From: Noviherbaspirillum pedocola
GTDB lineage: Bacteria; Pseudomonadota; Gammaproteobacteria; Burkholderiales; Burkholderiaceae_D
Assembly (NCBI RefSeq): GCF_016632335.1
Contig: NZ_JAEPBG010000012.1
Span: 107,693-171,692 of the forward strand
Reading direction: 5' to 3'
Length of the DNA stretch: 64,000 bases
Shown in pieces: positions 44,902 through 52,732 of the stretch (position 1 is the stretch's first letter; each line of letters starts with the position of its first letter). The translations under genes were made by a program, and so were the position numbers. The notes beneath the pieces are model-generated. The model saw nothing but the letters and a program-made list of their open reading frames with translations. It searched no databases and was not told the origin of the DNA.

Positions 44902-46281
44902 ATGACTTTTGAAGCACTAGGCTTGCACGCGTCCATTCTGAAAGCGCTCACCGAGGCCGGCTATACCAACCCAACCCCGGTGCAGGAGCAGTCCATCCCT
45001 GCCGCACTGGAAGGCCGCGACCTGCTGGTTTCCTCGCAGACCGGCTCCGGCAAGACTGCCGCGTTCATGTTGCCCACGCTGCACAAGCTGGCCTCGGTCG
45101 AACAGCCGGCAGGCATTCCCCGTACCCCGAATCAGCAAGCGCAATCGGCGCGCTCCCGCGGCGAGCGTCCGCGTTTCAAGCCGGCCCAGCCGAAGGTGCT
45201 GGTGCTGACCCCGACGCGTGAACTCGCGCTGCAGGTCACCACTGCCACCGACAAATACGGCGCCCACATGCGCCGCGTGCGCACCGTGTCCATCCTGGGC
45301 GGTATGCCGTATCCGAAACAGATGCAGCTGCTGGCGAAGAACCCGGAAATCCTGGTCGCCACGCCGGGCCGCCTGATCGACCACATGGAATCGGGCAAGA
45401 TCAATTTCTCCGAGCTGCAAATGCTGGTGCTCGACGAAGCCGACCGCATGCTCGACATGGGCTTCATCGACGACATCGAGAAGATCGTGGAAGCCACGCC
45501 GGAAACCCGTCAGACCATGCTGTTCTCGGCAACGCTCGACGGCGTCGTCGGCAACATGGCGCGCCGTATTACCCGCGATCCGCTGACCATCCAGATTGCC
45601 AGTTCGAGCAACCGGCATGAAAACATCCAGCAGCGCGTGCATTTCGTCGACGACCTGTCGCACAAGAATCGTCTGCTGGACCATCTGCTGCGCGACACCA
45701 GCATCGACCAGGCCGTGGTGTTTACCGCGACCAAGCGTGACGCTGACACCATCGCCGACCGCCTGAACATCGCCGGCTTCGCCGCCGCCGCGCTGCATGG
45801 CGACATGCACCAGGGCGCGCGCAACCGCACGCTGGAAAGCGTGCGCCGTGGCCAGGTGCGGGTGCTGGTAGCCACCGACGTCGCCGCACGCGGCATCGAC
45901 GTGCCGACTATTACCCACGTGGTGAACTACGATCTGCCGAAGTTTCCGGAAGACTATGTGCACCGCATCGGCCGCACCGGTCGTGCCGGACGCAATGGCC
46001 TGGCGATCTCGCTGGTCAATCACAGCGAGAGCATGAATGTGAAGCGCATCGAGCGCTTCACCAAGCAAATCATCCCGGTGGATATTGTCGAAGGCTTCGA
46101 GCCGAAGCGCACCGCGCCGCGTCCGAGCAAGCCGGCCGGCTGGAAACCGGGCGACACGCGTGGTCGCAAGCCGGGCCAGCGCAGCTTCGCCAAGCCGGGC
46201 GCACCGCGCCGTGAAGAGGGCGGCGGCTACAAGGGCGGCCAGCGCAGCGAAGGTCAGCGCCGTTCCTATGGCGATCGCTAA
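44902..46281 (+). CDS. rhlE: DEAD-box RNA helicase RhlE
   Basis: A 459-residue ATP-dependent RNA helicase of the RhlE group, acting in ribosome assembly and RNA turnover. Motifs in order: Q motif region NPTPVQEQSIPAAL, motif I SSQTGSGKTAAF, Ia TPTRELALQ, DEAD box VLDEADRML, motif III FSATLD, motif V ATDVAARGIDVP and motif VI HRIGRTGRAGR. The last ~75 residues are a basic Arg/Lys/Pro/Gly tail for RNA binding. An insertion of about 30 residues follows motif I. The start at 44902 begins the Q-motif domain; a longer frame upstream is non-coding leader. It ends at an intrinsic terminator. Confidence 0.93.
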   Translation: MTFEALGLHASILKALTEAGYTNPTPVQEQSIPAALEGRDLLVSSQTGSGKTAAFMLPTLHKLASVEQPAGIPRTPNQQAQSARSRGERPRFKPAQPKVLVLTPTRELALQVTTATDKYGAHMRRVRTVSILGGMPYPKQMQLLAKNPEILVATPGRLIDHMESGKINFSELQMLVLDEADRMLDMGFIDDIEKIVEATPETRQTMLFSATLDGVVGNMARRITRDPLTIQIASSSNRHENIQQRVHFVDDLSHKNRLLDHLLRDTSIDQAVVFTATKRDADTIADRLNIAGFAAAALHGDMHQGARNRTLESVRRGQVRVLVATDVAARGIDVPTITHVVNYDLPKFPEDYVHRIGRTGRAGRNGLAISLVNHSESMNVKRIERFTKQIIPVDIVEGFEPKRTAPRPSKPAGWKPGDTRGRKPGQRSFAKPGAPRREEGGGYKGGQRSEGQRRSYGDR

Positions 46282-46335
46282 TCGCTAAACCTTGAGCATG
46301 GCCATGGCCGGCATCGCCGGCAAGCCCAATAAAAA

Positions 46336-46364
46336 AGCCGTTCCAGTTACTGGAACGGCTTTTT
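46336..46364 (+). terminator. Intrinsic terminator of rhlE
   Basis: A perfect 11-bp stem with a 3-nt loop followed by T residues and preceded by an A run, so it could work in both directions. It lies 54 nt after the rhlE stop and 30 nt before the stop of the convergent 51-residue gene. Confidence 0.9.
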
Positions 46365-46393
46365 CACTTTCTGCTTCAAACCATGCCGGAGCC

Positions 46394-46549
46394 TCACCCC
46401 CCGACGCCGGTCAGAAAATAGGCTGCCACACCGAGGATCAGCCCCCAAAGAGAAATCACGATTGCAGGTAGTGCGAACCTGAAATCGTGATTGTGGACGG
46501 ATTGCGCAACGGCTTCATTGCGCACGGATATGTCGCTTTGCATTGCCAT
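46394..46549 (-). CDS. Small single-helix membrane protein, 51 aa
   Basis: A very short gene supported by a strong GGGAGGAG ribosome site placed before ATG 46549. The product has a polar N-terminal half with His/Asn residues and one membrane helix in its C-terminal half (FALPAIVISLWGLILGVAAY). It ends in a short Gly/Thr/Val tail. It is convergent with rhlE and shares the bidirectional terminator region. It lies downstream of senA on the same strand but 107 nt away, so cotranscription is uncertain. Function unknown; the size and topology suit a small regulator or subunit of a membrane complex. Confidence 0.65.
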   Translation of the reverse strand: MAMQSDISVRNEAVAQSVHNHDFRFALPAIVISLWGLILGVAAYFLTGVGG

Positions 46550-46656
46550 GGTCTCCTCCCGTTTGCTTGACGATTATTTGTTGATTTTTTTGCAAGCATA
46601 GAACGCCGTGATACCAGAGGCAAGCGGTCGAAAGTTAAATTTTTCGCATGCTCACT

Positions 46657-47847
46657 TTACAATGCGCAGGTGCGAAAACCGAGCATCAGATCATTGCGTT
46701 CCGGCCGATAGAAATTCCGGTATTTCGGCGAACGCATGCGTGCCCGCGTCACGAAGGAAGCGCCGCGCACCGCCTGGTGCGTATGGAACCATGGCGCGGA
46801 ATATTCACGGTAGGCATCGGCTTCAAAGCCGGGATACGGCTCAAAAGGCGAGCAGGTCCACTCCCAGAGATCGCCCCAGCGCAGCGCCGGATGCCCGGAC
46901 ACCGCCGCATATTCCCATTCCGCTTCGGTCGGCAGGCGGCGCTGCGCCCACATGCAGTACGCCTGCGCTTCATACAAACTCACATGCCGCACCGGCTCCT
47001 GCTGCGCCAGCAGCATCGGCCGACCGAAACGCACGCAGCGCCAGTTCTCGTTGTAGCGTTCCCAGTCGCGCGGCGCGGACTGCTCCTGCGTCATCAGCCA
47101 GGCGCGGCCGGCTTTGCTCCAGAACTGCGGCCGCTCATAGCCGCCGTCGGCGATGAATTCCGCATACTGCGCATTCGTCACCAGCGTCGAATCCATGGAA
47201 AACGGCGGCACATACACCGGGTGCGCCCATTTCTCATTGTCGAAAATGAAGCCCTTGCCCGGCGCGCTGCCCATCTGCAGCGTGCCGCCGGGAAAACGGA
47301 TTTCTCCCTGTGCCCAGGTCCGGATCGTATTGCCACCCAGCGTCGGCGGCAGCGCCACGCCCAGCGTCTGCAGCGTGGCGAAGAAGGCTTCCGCGTGCAT
47401 GTCTTCGTGGGCCAGCGCGAGGCGGTAGGGATAGAGCGACGCATCGTCGCCATTGGTCTTGGCCAGCTTGTCCAGCGCCCGGTCCAGCACTTCGTGGCAA
47501 TAGGTTTTCAGCGCGCCGGTCGAAGGCAGATCGAGCTTCCAGCGCATGGCGTGCGGCACGGTATTGGAGTCGAACCAGTCGTCGCCCTTGGTCAGCAGCG
47601 AATGGGTCTTCGCCGAACCGGGCGCGCTCGATTCCGCTTCGCGCAGGATGTACCACTCGGCGAACCAGGCGATATGGCCGAGCTCCCACAGCGGCGGATT
47701 GATGATGTCCAGCGGCGGCACACGCACTGGAGCATCCAGCCCGACGGCCGCAAAGCAGTCAAAAAGCGCCAGCGTATAATCCCTGGCGTTCTGCAGGGCG
47801 CCAGCCAATTCGCCTGGCGTGGCGCTTCGGAAGGAATCAGTCATCAT
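46657..47847 (-). CDS. senA: Selenoneine synthase SenA (EgtB paralogue)
   Basis: A 396-residue protein with the EgtB/SUMF1 layout: a DinB-like domain with iron ligands in LGHIAWFAEWY (His58) and HEDMH (His147, His151), and a SUMF1 domain with RLPTEAEWEYAA and KYRNFYRPERNDLMLGFRTC. It differs clearly from the EgtB at 2.7-4.0 kb. It is divergent from a glycosyltransferase-like senB and a selD-type senC, which is the gene set of the selenoneine pathway described in Variovorax. In that pathway SenA oxidatively couples a selenosugar to hercynine, and lyase chemistry then gives selenoneine. Hercynine could come from EgtD here. The start at 47847 or 47844 is 24-27 nt from senB. Assignment rests on context plus fold. 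Confidence 0.85.
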   Translation of the reverse strand: MMTDSFRSATPGELAGALQNARDYTLALFDCFAAVGLDAPVRVPPLDIINPPLWELGHIAWFAEWYILREAESSAPGSAKTHSLLTKGDDWFDSNTVPHAMRWKLDLPSTGALKTYCHEVLDRALDKLAKTNGDDASLYPYRLALAHEDMHAEAFFATLQTLGVALPPTLGGNTIRTWAQGEIRFPGGTLQMGSAPGKGFIFDNEKWAHPVYVPPFSMDSTLVTNAQYAEFIADGGYERPQFWSKAGRAWLMTQEQSAPRDWERYNENWRCVRFGRPMLLAQQEPVRHVSLYEAQAYCMWAQRRLPTEAEWEYAAVSGHPALRWGDLWEWTCSPFEPYPGFEADAYREYSAPWFHTHQAVRGASFVTRARMRSPKYRNFYRPERNDLMLGFRTCAL

Positions 47848-47871
47848 CGGGCGAGCGAACGGCGAATCGAT

Positions 47872-48843
47872 TTGAACAAGGCGAACATCCTCATCATCAG
47901 CCCGGCGACGGTGCAGGCGAACAATGGCAACTGGCGCACCGCGCAGCGTTGGGCGGGATTTCTGTCCGAACGATATCACGTCGACATTGCTATCAATTGG
48001 CTTGCCGCAAGTACGCCACCGGACGCCATGATCGCGCTGCATGCGCGCCGCTCGGCGAGCGCGCTGCTGGCCTTTGCCACAACCGGCCGGCCGGCGATTC
48101 TGGCGCTCACCGGCACCGACCTTTACCACGACATTCACAGCGATACCCTGGCACAGCGCGCACTGCACGCCGCCGCGCGCCTCGTGCTGCTGCAGCCGGC
48201 AGGGCTGGCCGAACTGCCGCGCGCATTGCTGCCGCGCGCCCATGTCATCTACCAGTCCGCGCCGGCGCTGCCGCGTGCGATGCCGGCAGTGGGAAGTCCG
48301 TTTTCGGTGGTGATGATCGGCCATCTTCGGCAGGAAAAGGATCCATTGACCTTCATGCGCGCTGCGGCCCTTGCCAGTGCGCCCGCGCTGCGCTTTCTGC
48401 AGATTGGCCGCGCGCTGCAGCCCGAACTCGAGGCGGCAGCGCAGGACACGGCACAGCGCTGTCCCGCCTATGCCTGGCTGGGCGAATTGCCGCACGACGA
48501 TGCACGCGAACAATTGCGGCGCAGCCACCTGCTGGCGCTGCCCTCGCTGATGGAAGGCGGCGCGAATGTGCTGATCGAAGCGGTGACATCGGGCGTGCCG
48601 GTGGTGGCCAGCGATGTTTCCGGCAACCGCGGCATGCTCGGCGAGGACTATGCCGGCTACTTCCCGGTTGGCGATGCTGCATCTCTTGCCGCGCTCATCG
48701 ATCGCGCAGCGGGAGATACGGATTTCTATCGGCTGCTATGCGAACAATGTGCTGCACGCGCGCCGCTGTTCGCACCGGAACACGAGCAAGCATCGCTGCT
48801 CGCGCTGGTGGATAATGCGCTGCTCTCTCACAGGAACCCATGA
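47872..48843 (+). CDS. senB: Selenosugar synthase SenB (glycosyltransferase-like)
   Basis: A 323-residue GT-B-fold protein with NILIISPATVQANNGNWRTA at the start and the donor-site segment EGGANVLIEAVTSGVPVV in the second half. In the published pathway SenB uses selenophosphate and a UDP-sugar to make a seleno-sugar for SenA. The likely start is TTG 47872, because in-frame codons upstream give no ATG or GTG near the conserved beginning and an upstream extension would overlap divergent senA. A weak ribosome site leaves this uncertain. It overlaps senC by 4 nt, so selenophosphate supply and use are coupled. Confidence 0.83.
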   Translation: MNKANILIISPATVQANNGNWRTAQRWAGFLSERYHVDIAINWLAASTPPDAMIALHARRSASALLAFATTGRPAILALTGTDLYHDIHSDTLAQRALHAAARLVLLQPAGLAELPRALLPRAHVIYQSAPALPRAMPAVGSPFSVVMIGHLRQEKDPLTFMRAAALASAPALRFLQIGRALQPELEAAAQDTAQRCPAYAWLGELPHDDAREQLRRSHLLALPSLMEGGANVLIEAVTSGVPVVASDVSGNRGMLGEDYAGYFPVGDAASLAALIDRAAGDTDFYRLLCEQCAARAPLFAPEHEQASLLALVDNALLSHRNP

Positions 48844-49892
48844 TGAATCCGAACGAACCGATCAAGCTCACCTCCTTTTCCCATGGCGGCGGCTGCGGCT
48901 GCAAGATCGCACCCGGCGTGCTGGCCGAAATCCTGAAGACCTCCGGCGGCTTTCCGATCCCCGAGCAGCTGCTGGTCGGCATCGAGACCGCCGACGACGC
49001 CGCGGTCTACAAGCTCAACGATGAGCAGGCGCTGATCGCGACCACCGATTTCTTCATGCCCATCGTCGACGACCCGTTCGACTTCGGCCGCATCGCCGCA
49101 ACGAATGCCATTTCGGATGTCTATGCGATGGGCGGCACGCCGATCATGGCGCTGGCGCTGGTGGGCATGCCGATCGACCGGCTGCCGCTGGAGACCATCG
49201 GCAAGATCCTGCGCGGCGGCGAATCCGTTTGCGCCGAAGCCGGCATTCCAATCGCCGGCGGACATACGATCGATTCGGTCGAGCCGATCTATGGCCTGGT
49301 GGTGATGGGACTGGTGCATCCGGACCGCATCAAGCGCAATGCCGACGCCCGCGCCGGCGACAAGCTCATCCTCGGCAAGCCGCTGGGCGTAGGCGTGCTG
49401 TCGGCGGCACTGAAGAAGAATGCGCTGGACGAGCGCGGCTATGCCGCGATGATCGAAAACACCACCAGGCTCAACAAGCCCGGCCGGCTGTTGTCCGCCC
49501 TTCCCGGCGTGCATGCGCTGACTGACGTCACCGGCTTCGGCCTGCTTGGCCACACGCTGGAGCTTGCGCGCGGCGCGGGCCTTCAAGCGCGGCTGACGAT
49601 GCAGGATGTTCCGCTGCTGCCGGACGTCCTGCAGCTGGCGCAGCAGGGCTACGTGACCGGCGCTTCGAACCGCAACTGGGCCGGCTACGGCGATGCGGTG
49701 CGCCTGGCCGAAACCATTTCGGACGTCGAGCGCGCTTTGCTGACCGATCCGCAGACCTCGGGCGGCCTGCTGGTGTCCTGCGCCCCGGAAGCGGTGAACG
49801 AGGTGCTGGCGATTTTCGAGCGCGAAGGCTTTGGCCATGCCCGCGTCATCGGCGAGATGGCTGCCGGTGCAGCTCAGGTCGTGGTGTCCTGA
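48840..49892 (+). CDS. selD: Selenophosphate synthase (SenC/SelD)
   Basis: A 350-residue SelD-type enzyme that makes selenophosphate from selenide and ATP. The N-terminal catalytic motif is GGGCGCKIAP, with Cys19 and Lys22 corresponding to E. coli Cys17 and Lys20, so it uses cysteine, not selenocysteine. Further marks are TTDFFMPIVDDPFDFGRIAA, AMGGTPIMALALVGMP, GGHTIDSVEPIYGLVV and TDVTGFGLLGH. Translation is coupled to senB by ATGA, and the role in this context corresponds to SenC. It could also serve selenouridine or selenocysteine synthesis, but no selA, selB or selU is in the window. Confidence 0.92.
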   Translation: MMNPNEPIKLTSFSHGGGCGCKIAPGVLAEILKTSGGFPIPEQLLVGIETADDAAVYKLNDEQALIATTDFFMPIVDDPFDFGRIAATNAISDVYAMGGTPIMALALVGMPIDRLPLETIGKILRGGESVCAEAGIPIAGGHTIDSVEPIYGLVVMGLVHPDRIKRNADARAGDKLILGKPLGVGVLSAALKKNALDERGYAAMIENTTRLNKPGRLLSALPGVHALTDVTGFGLLGHTLELARGAGLQARLTMQDVPLLPDVLQLAQQGYVTGASNRNWAGYGDAVRLAETISDVERALLTDPQTSGGLLVSCAPEAVNEVLAIFEREGFGHARVIGEMAAGAAQVVVS

Positions 49893-49909
49893 GCCGCAAA
49901 TCGCGGCTC

Positions 49910-51169
49910 TCAGTACGGTGCGCCGGGGCCACCTGGCGCATGCCGGGCCAGCAGGTCGGCGCGCGGATATCCCCAGCTCGGCACCGGTCCGTCGCACGCC
50001 TGGCCGGCGAAGGCCTTGAAATCCAGCGTGGAAAAGTTGTCGCGCAGGCCGCTGGCAAAGCGCGCATCCGAAGCGCGTGCGCTGTCGAGCAACGGCATGC
50101 GGGCAAAACGCATCCAGGCGTTGAATTGACAGTTATCGCGGGCCAGTTGCCGCAGATGCGCCAACGAATCGTCCTGCCGCCACAGCAGCGCCAGCGTCTC
50201 CGGAGAATCGGGCAAGGCCGGGCGGTCGATGAACGAAGCGGGACAGGACAGCGCCGGCATCCATCGCGGCGCGATGCTGACGATGCCGCTGCTGATCCGA
50301 TAGCGCGACTCCCCTTCCCACGACTGCAGCGCCACTACGCTCCAGCACAGCGGATTGGCCGGGAATGCAGTCATCGCGGCATCGATGAAGCGGGCGCCGG
50401 GGTCGCGCCGGCTCAGCGTTTCCTGCACCATTTGCCGCGCCACGTGCGAAGCCCCAGCTTGGGCCGCGACGAAGCCGCAACCGACCGCGGCGGCGGCGCA
50501 CAGCGCCGCAAGCTGTCTTGGCGACGATTTCAGCTGTAGCCAAGCCAGCGCGGCGCCGAGCGCGTACAGCGCCAGCAGCGATTGCCAGGCAAGAAAACCG
50601 CGCACCGTGAATAACGCCAGCATGGCCGCAAGCAAAGCCGGCATTGCCCAGCGCAGCCAGGCACGCGGCAACAGCATGAACATCGGCACGCCGAACGCGG
50701 TCCAGAACACCGGCTCCAGGATGAACACCATGTCGCCATAGACCCAGTGCGCATCGAAGGGATGGAACGGATGCAGTCCGTAGGAGTTCAAATAGTCCAT
50801 GCCCAGGTGCAGCGCGAAGCCGGTCACCAGTGCCAGCACCCAGCCCAGCCGCGCCGTCGCACTGCCGCGCAGCAGGTGCCGGGCCGCGGGCCAGAGAAGC
50901 CAGGTCAGCAGCGCCAGCAAGAGCGCCTGAGGAAAGGCATACAGGATGGTGTGCGTATGGCCGCGGTGATGCAGCAAATAGCCCAGCGGCGCGGGCAGAA
51001 GCGAGGTGTAGATCAGGTCGAGGTCAGGAAAATTGCTCGCCAGGCAGCAGCTGATCAGCAGCAAGCGATGACGGCTGCGTTCGAATGCCGGTTCAGTTTC
51101 GGCGGGCAATGCCCGGTGCAGGATTTCGCCGGCGAGCAGGCCGGCAACAGAGTGGCTGAGATTGTCCAT
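49910..51169 (-). CDS. Membrane-bound metal-dependent hydrolase, YdjM/PF04307 type
   Basis: A 419-residue membrane protein with about eight hydrophobic helices. The family pattern is evident: DNLSHSVAGLLAGE at the start, NFPDLDLIYT, HRGHTHTILY and GMDYLNSYGLHPFHPF, whose His and Asp residues form a putative metal site at the membrane. The C-terminal ~180 residues are a soluble domain ending in a Pro/Gly tail. The family has been described as LexA-regulated inner-membrane putative hydrolases in E. coli. The substrate is unknown. It is convergent with senC, 17 nt apart. Confidence 0.8.
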   Translation of the reverse strand: MDNLSHSVAGLLAGEILHRALPAETEPAFERSRHRLLLISCCLASNFPDLDLIYTSLLPAPLGYLLHHRGHTHTILYAFPQALLLALLTWLLWPAARHLLRGSATARLGWVLALVTGFALHLGMDYLNSYGLHPFHPFDAHWVYGDMVFILEPVFWTAFGVPMFMLLPRAWLRWAMPALLAAMLALFTVRGFLAWQSLLALYALGAALAWLQLKSSPRQLAALCAAAAVGCGFVAAQAGASHVARQMVQETLSRRDPGARFIDAAMTAFPANPLCWSVVALQSWEGESRYRISSGIVSIAPRWMPALSCPASFIDRPALPDSPETLALLWRQDDSLAHLRQLARDNCQFNAWMRFARMPLLDSARASDARFASGLRDNFSTLDFKAFAGQACDGPVPSWGYPRADLLARHAPGGPGAPY

Positions 51170-51328
51170 CGGGCGATGTTACTGAAAATGTAAGCCGCTT
51201 GCTGGTTTCGTTTTTTGCGAACCGAAGATACACAAAACTCCGGTTTTTTATGCGACTTACGAGAATTAGCATGTGTGTCGCCCGTTGATCGGCATGCCGT
51301 AACCATGAGATGCGCTGAGGAACAAGAA

Positions 51329-51637
51329 ATGAGTGAAAAAGTGGAGTGGGAAATCGTTGATGACGCGTCGACGCGCCGCGGGCAGGAATACACCTATCGG
51401 CAATCGACGCAGGATGCTGGCGCCATGCGTCATCCGCTGCAGGTGCTGCTCGGACCCTGGTGGCGCTGGAAGATCGCCGGCATGGCCATCGCCGCAATCG
51501 CCGTGCTGGTGCTTCTGGCGCTGTTTGCCGGCGTATTCGTTCTGGTCGCCGCAACCGGCGTGCTGCTGTCCCTGGCCGTGGCAAAAGCGCGCCAGTTGTT
51601 CGGACGTTCGGGCCGGTCGATCACGCCACGGCATTGA
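51329..51637 (+). CDS. Small membrane protein, 102 aa
   Basis: The start at 51329 is backed by GAGGA 8 nt upstream; an ATG at 51305 is in frame but lacks a site. The N-terminal half is polar and acidic, and a single long hydrophobic region (IAGMAIAAIAVLVLLALFAGVF and VLVAATGVLLSLAVA) may form two helices. A basic tail follows. No family recognised. It is followed by another small gene and then the two-component system, which may respond to the same envelope conditions. Confidence 0.6.
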   Translation: MSEKVEWEIVDDASTRRGQEYTYRQSTQDAGAMRHPLQVLLGPWWRWKIAGMAIAAIAVLVLLALFAGVFVLVAATGVLLSLAVAKARQLFGRSGRSITPRH

Positions 51638-51700
51638 GCATGTTTCGGCACGGCGGAACCGAGCGCGCCAACGTCCATCCAAACGGGTTTGGAGGCCAGC

Positions 51701-51895
51701 ATGCAGAATGAACCCAGCAATGGCGAACGCCCGGCGGCCGATCCGCGCGACATCGCTCCGACGCAGCGCAATGACGTGAAGCATGTCATCGATACCGGCC
51801 TGCCGCCCGGCATTCAACCCGGGGAACTGGAAGACCCGGGCGGCAAGACACCCGGCTCCACACCCAATACCCGGCACGGCAGCGGCGAAGCCTGA
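51701..51895 (+). CDS. Small polar protein, 64 aa
   Basis: The ATG at 51701 has a TTTGGAGG ribosome site. The product is Pro/Gly/Asp-rich with no hydrophobic segment and is probably disordered (DTGLPPGIQPGELEDPGGKT). I see no family match. It lies between a small membrane protein gene and the response-regulator promoter region. Coding potential is moderate. Confidence 0.5.
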   Translation: MQNEPSNGERPAADPRDIAPTQRNDVKHVIDTGLPPGIQPGELEDPGGKTPGSTPNTRHGSGEA

Positions 51896-51928
51896 GTGCT
51901 TCTCCTGTAGCAAGCCTGACGCAATCCC

Positions 51929-51960
51929 GATACATGATCGATACAGCCGCGGTGTATGCT
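51929..51960 (+). promoter_or_regulatory. Candidate autoregulatory operator and -10 box of the two-component operon
   Basis: GATACA is repeated at 51929-51934 and 51940-51945, start to start 11 bp (one helical turn), on the same side as a -10-like TATGCT (51955-51960) preceded by TG. This matches the way OmpR/PhoB-type regulators bind direct repeats over a poor -35 region. The downstream gene encodes such a regulator. Confidence 0.55.
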
Positions 51961-52009
51961 GCGGCTGCGTGCGTTTCAGCACGCTTTTTTGCGTTCGAGA
52001 TTGAGGGCG

Positions 52010-52732
52010 ATGGACAAGCCGATACATGCGTTGATCGTCGATGACGACAATGAAATCCGCACTCTGCTGTGCAATTACCTCGCCGACTTCGGCATCGATG
52101 CCAGCGGCGCGCAAGACGGCGCCGCCATGCGCCGCGCGATGGTCGAGCAGCAACCCGATGTGATCATCCTCGACCTGATGCTGCCCGGCGAAGACGGTCT
52201 GACACTGTGCCGCCAGTTGCGTGCGGCGGGCGATATTCCCATCATCATGCTCACCGCCCGCGGCGAAGCGGCCGACCGGGTGGTAGGCCTGGAACTCGGC
52301 GCCGATGATTACGTGGTCAAGCCCTTCGATCCGCGCGAACTGGTAGCGCGGGTCCATACCGTGTTGCGCCGCGCCCGCCCCGAGCGCAAGCGCGACGACA
52401 GCAGCGGCCACGATGAAGACGTAGTCAGCTTCGAAGGCTGGGTGCTGCATGTCAGCAGCCGCCAATTGACCACGCCGCGCGGCATGATCGTGCCGCTGTC
52501 GAACGCCGAATTCCGCCTGCTGTGGACCTTCATCCAGCGGCCGCGCCGGGTGCTGACCCGCGACCAGCTCATGGATGCCGCACGCGGCCAGGCCAGCACC
52601 GCGTTCGACCGCAGCATCGATCTCCTGGTCTCCCGGCTGCGCCAGAAGCTCGATGAAGATCCGCGCGATCCGAAGATTCTGAAAACCATACGCGGCGAAG
52701 GCTATCTGTTCGACGCGCGCATCGCCCGATGA
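52010..52732 (+). CDS. OmpR-family response regulator
   Basis: A 240-residue transcription factor. The receiver domain has ALIVDDDNEIR, phospho-acceptor Asp in VIILDLMLPGEDG, the switch Thr in IMLTARGE and Lys in VVKPFDPRE. After a ~20-residue linker comes a winged-helix DNA-binding domain (LSNAEFRLLWTFIQRPRRVL, RSIDLLVSRLRQKL, IRGEGYLFDA). It is related to OmpR/RstA-type regulators. The start at 52010 has a GAGGG site. It overlaps its sensor kinase gene by 4 nt. GATACA repeats in the promoter suggest it controls its own operon. Confidence 0.92.
   Translation: MDKPIHALIVDDDNEIRTLLCNYLADFGIDASGAQDGAAMRRAMVEQQPDVIILDLMLPGEDGLTLCRQLRAAGDIPIIMLTARGEAADRVVGLELGADDYVVKPFDPRELVARVHTVLRRARPERKRDDSSGHDEDVVSFEGWVLHVSSRQLTTPRGMIVPLSNAEFRLLWTFIQRPRRVLTRDQLMDAARGQASTAFDRSIDLLVSRLRQKLDEDPRDPKILKTIRGEGYLFDARIAR

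Noticed and set aside
48840..49892. Selenocysteine-containing SelD
   Set aside because: The catalytic position is an ordinary Cys codon in GGGCGCK; no in-frame TGA is needed.
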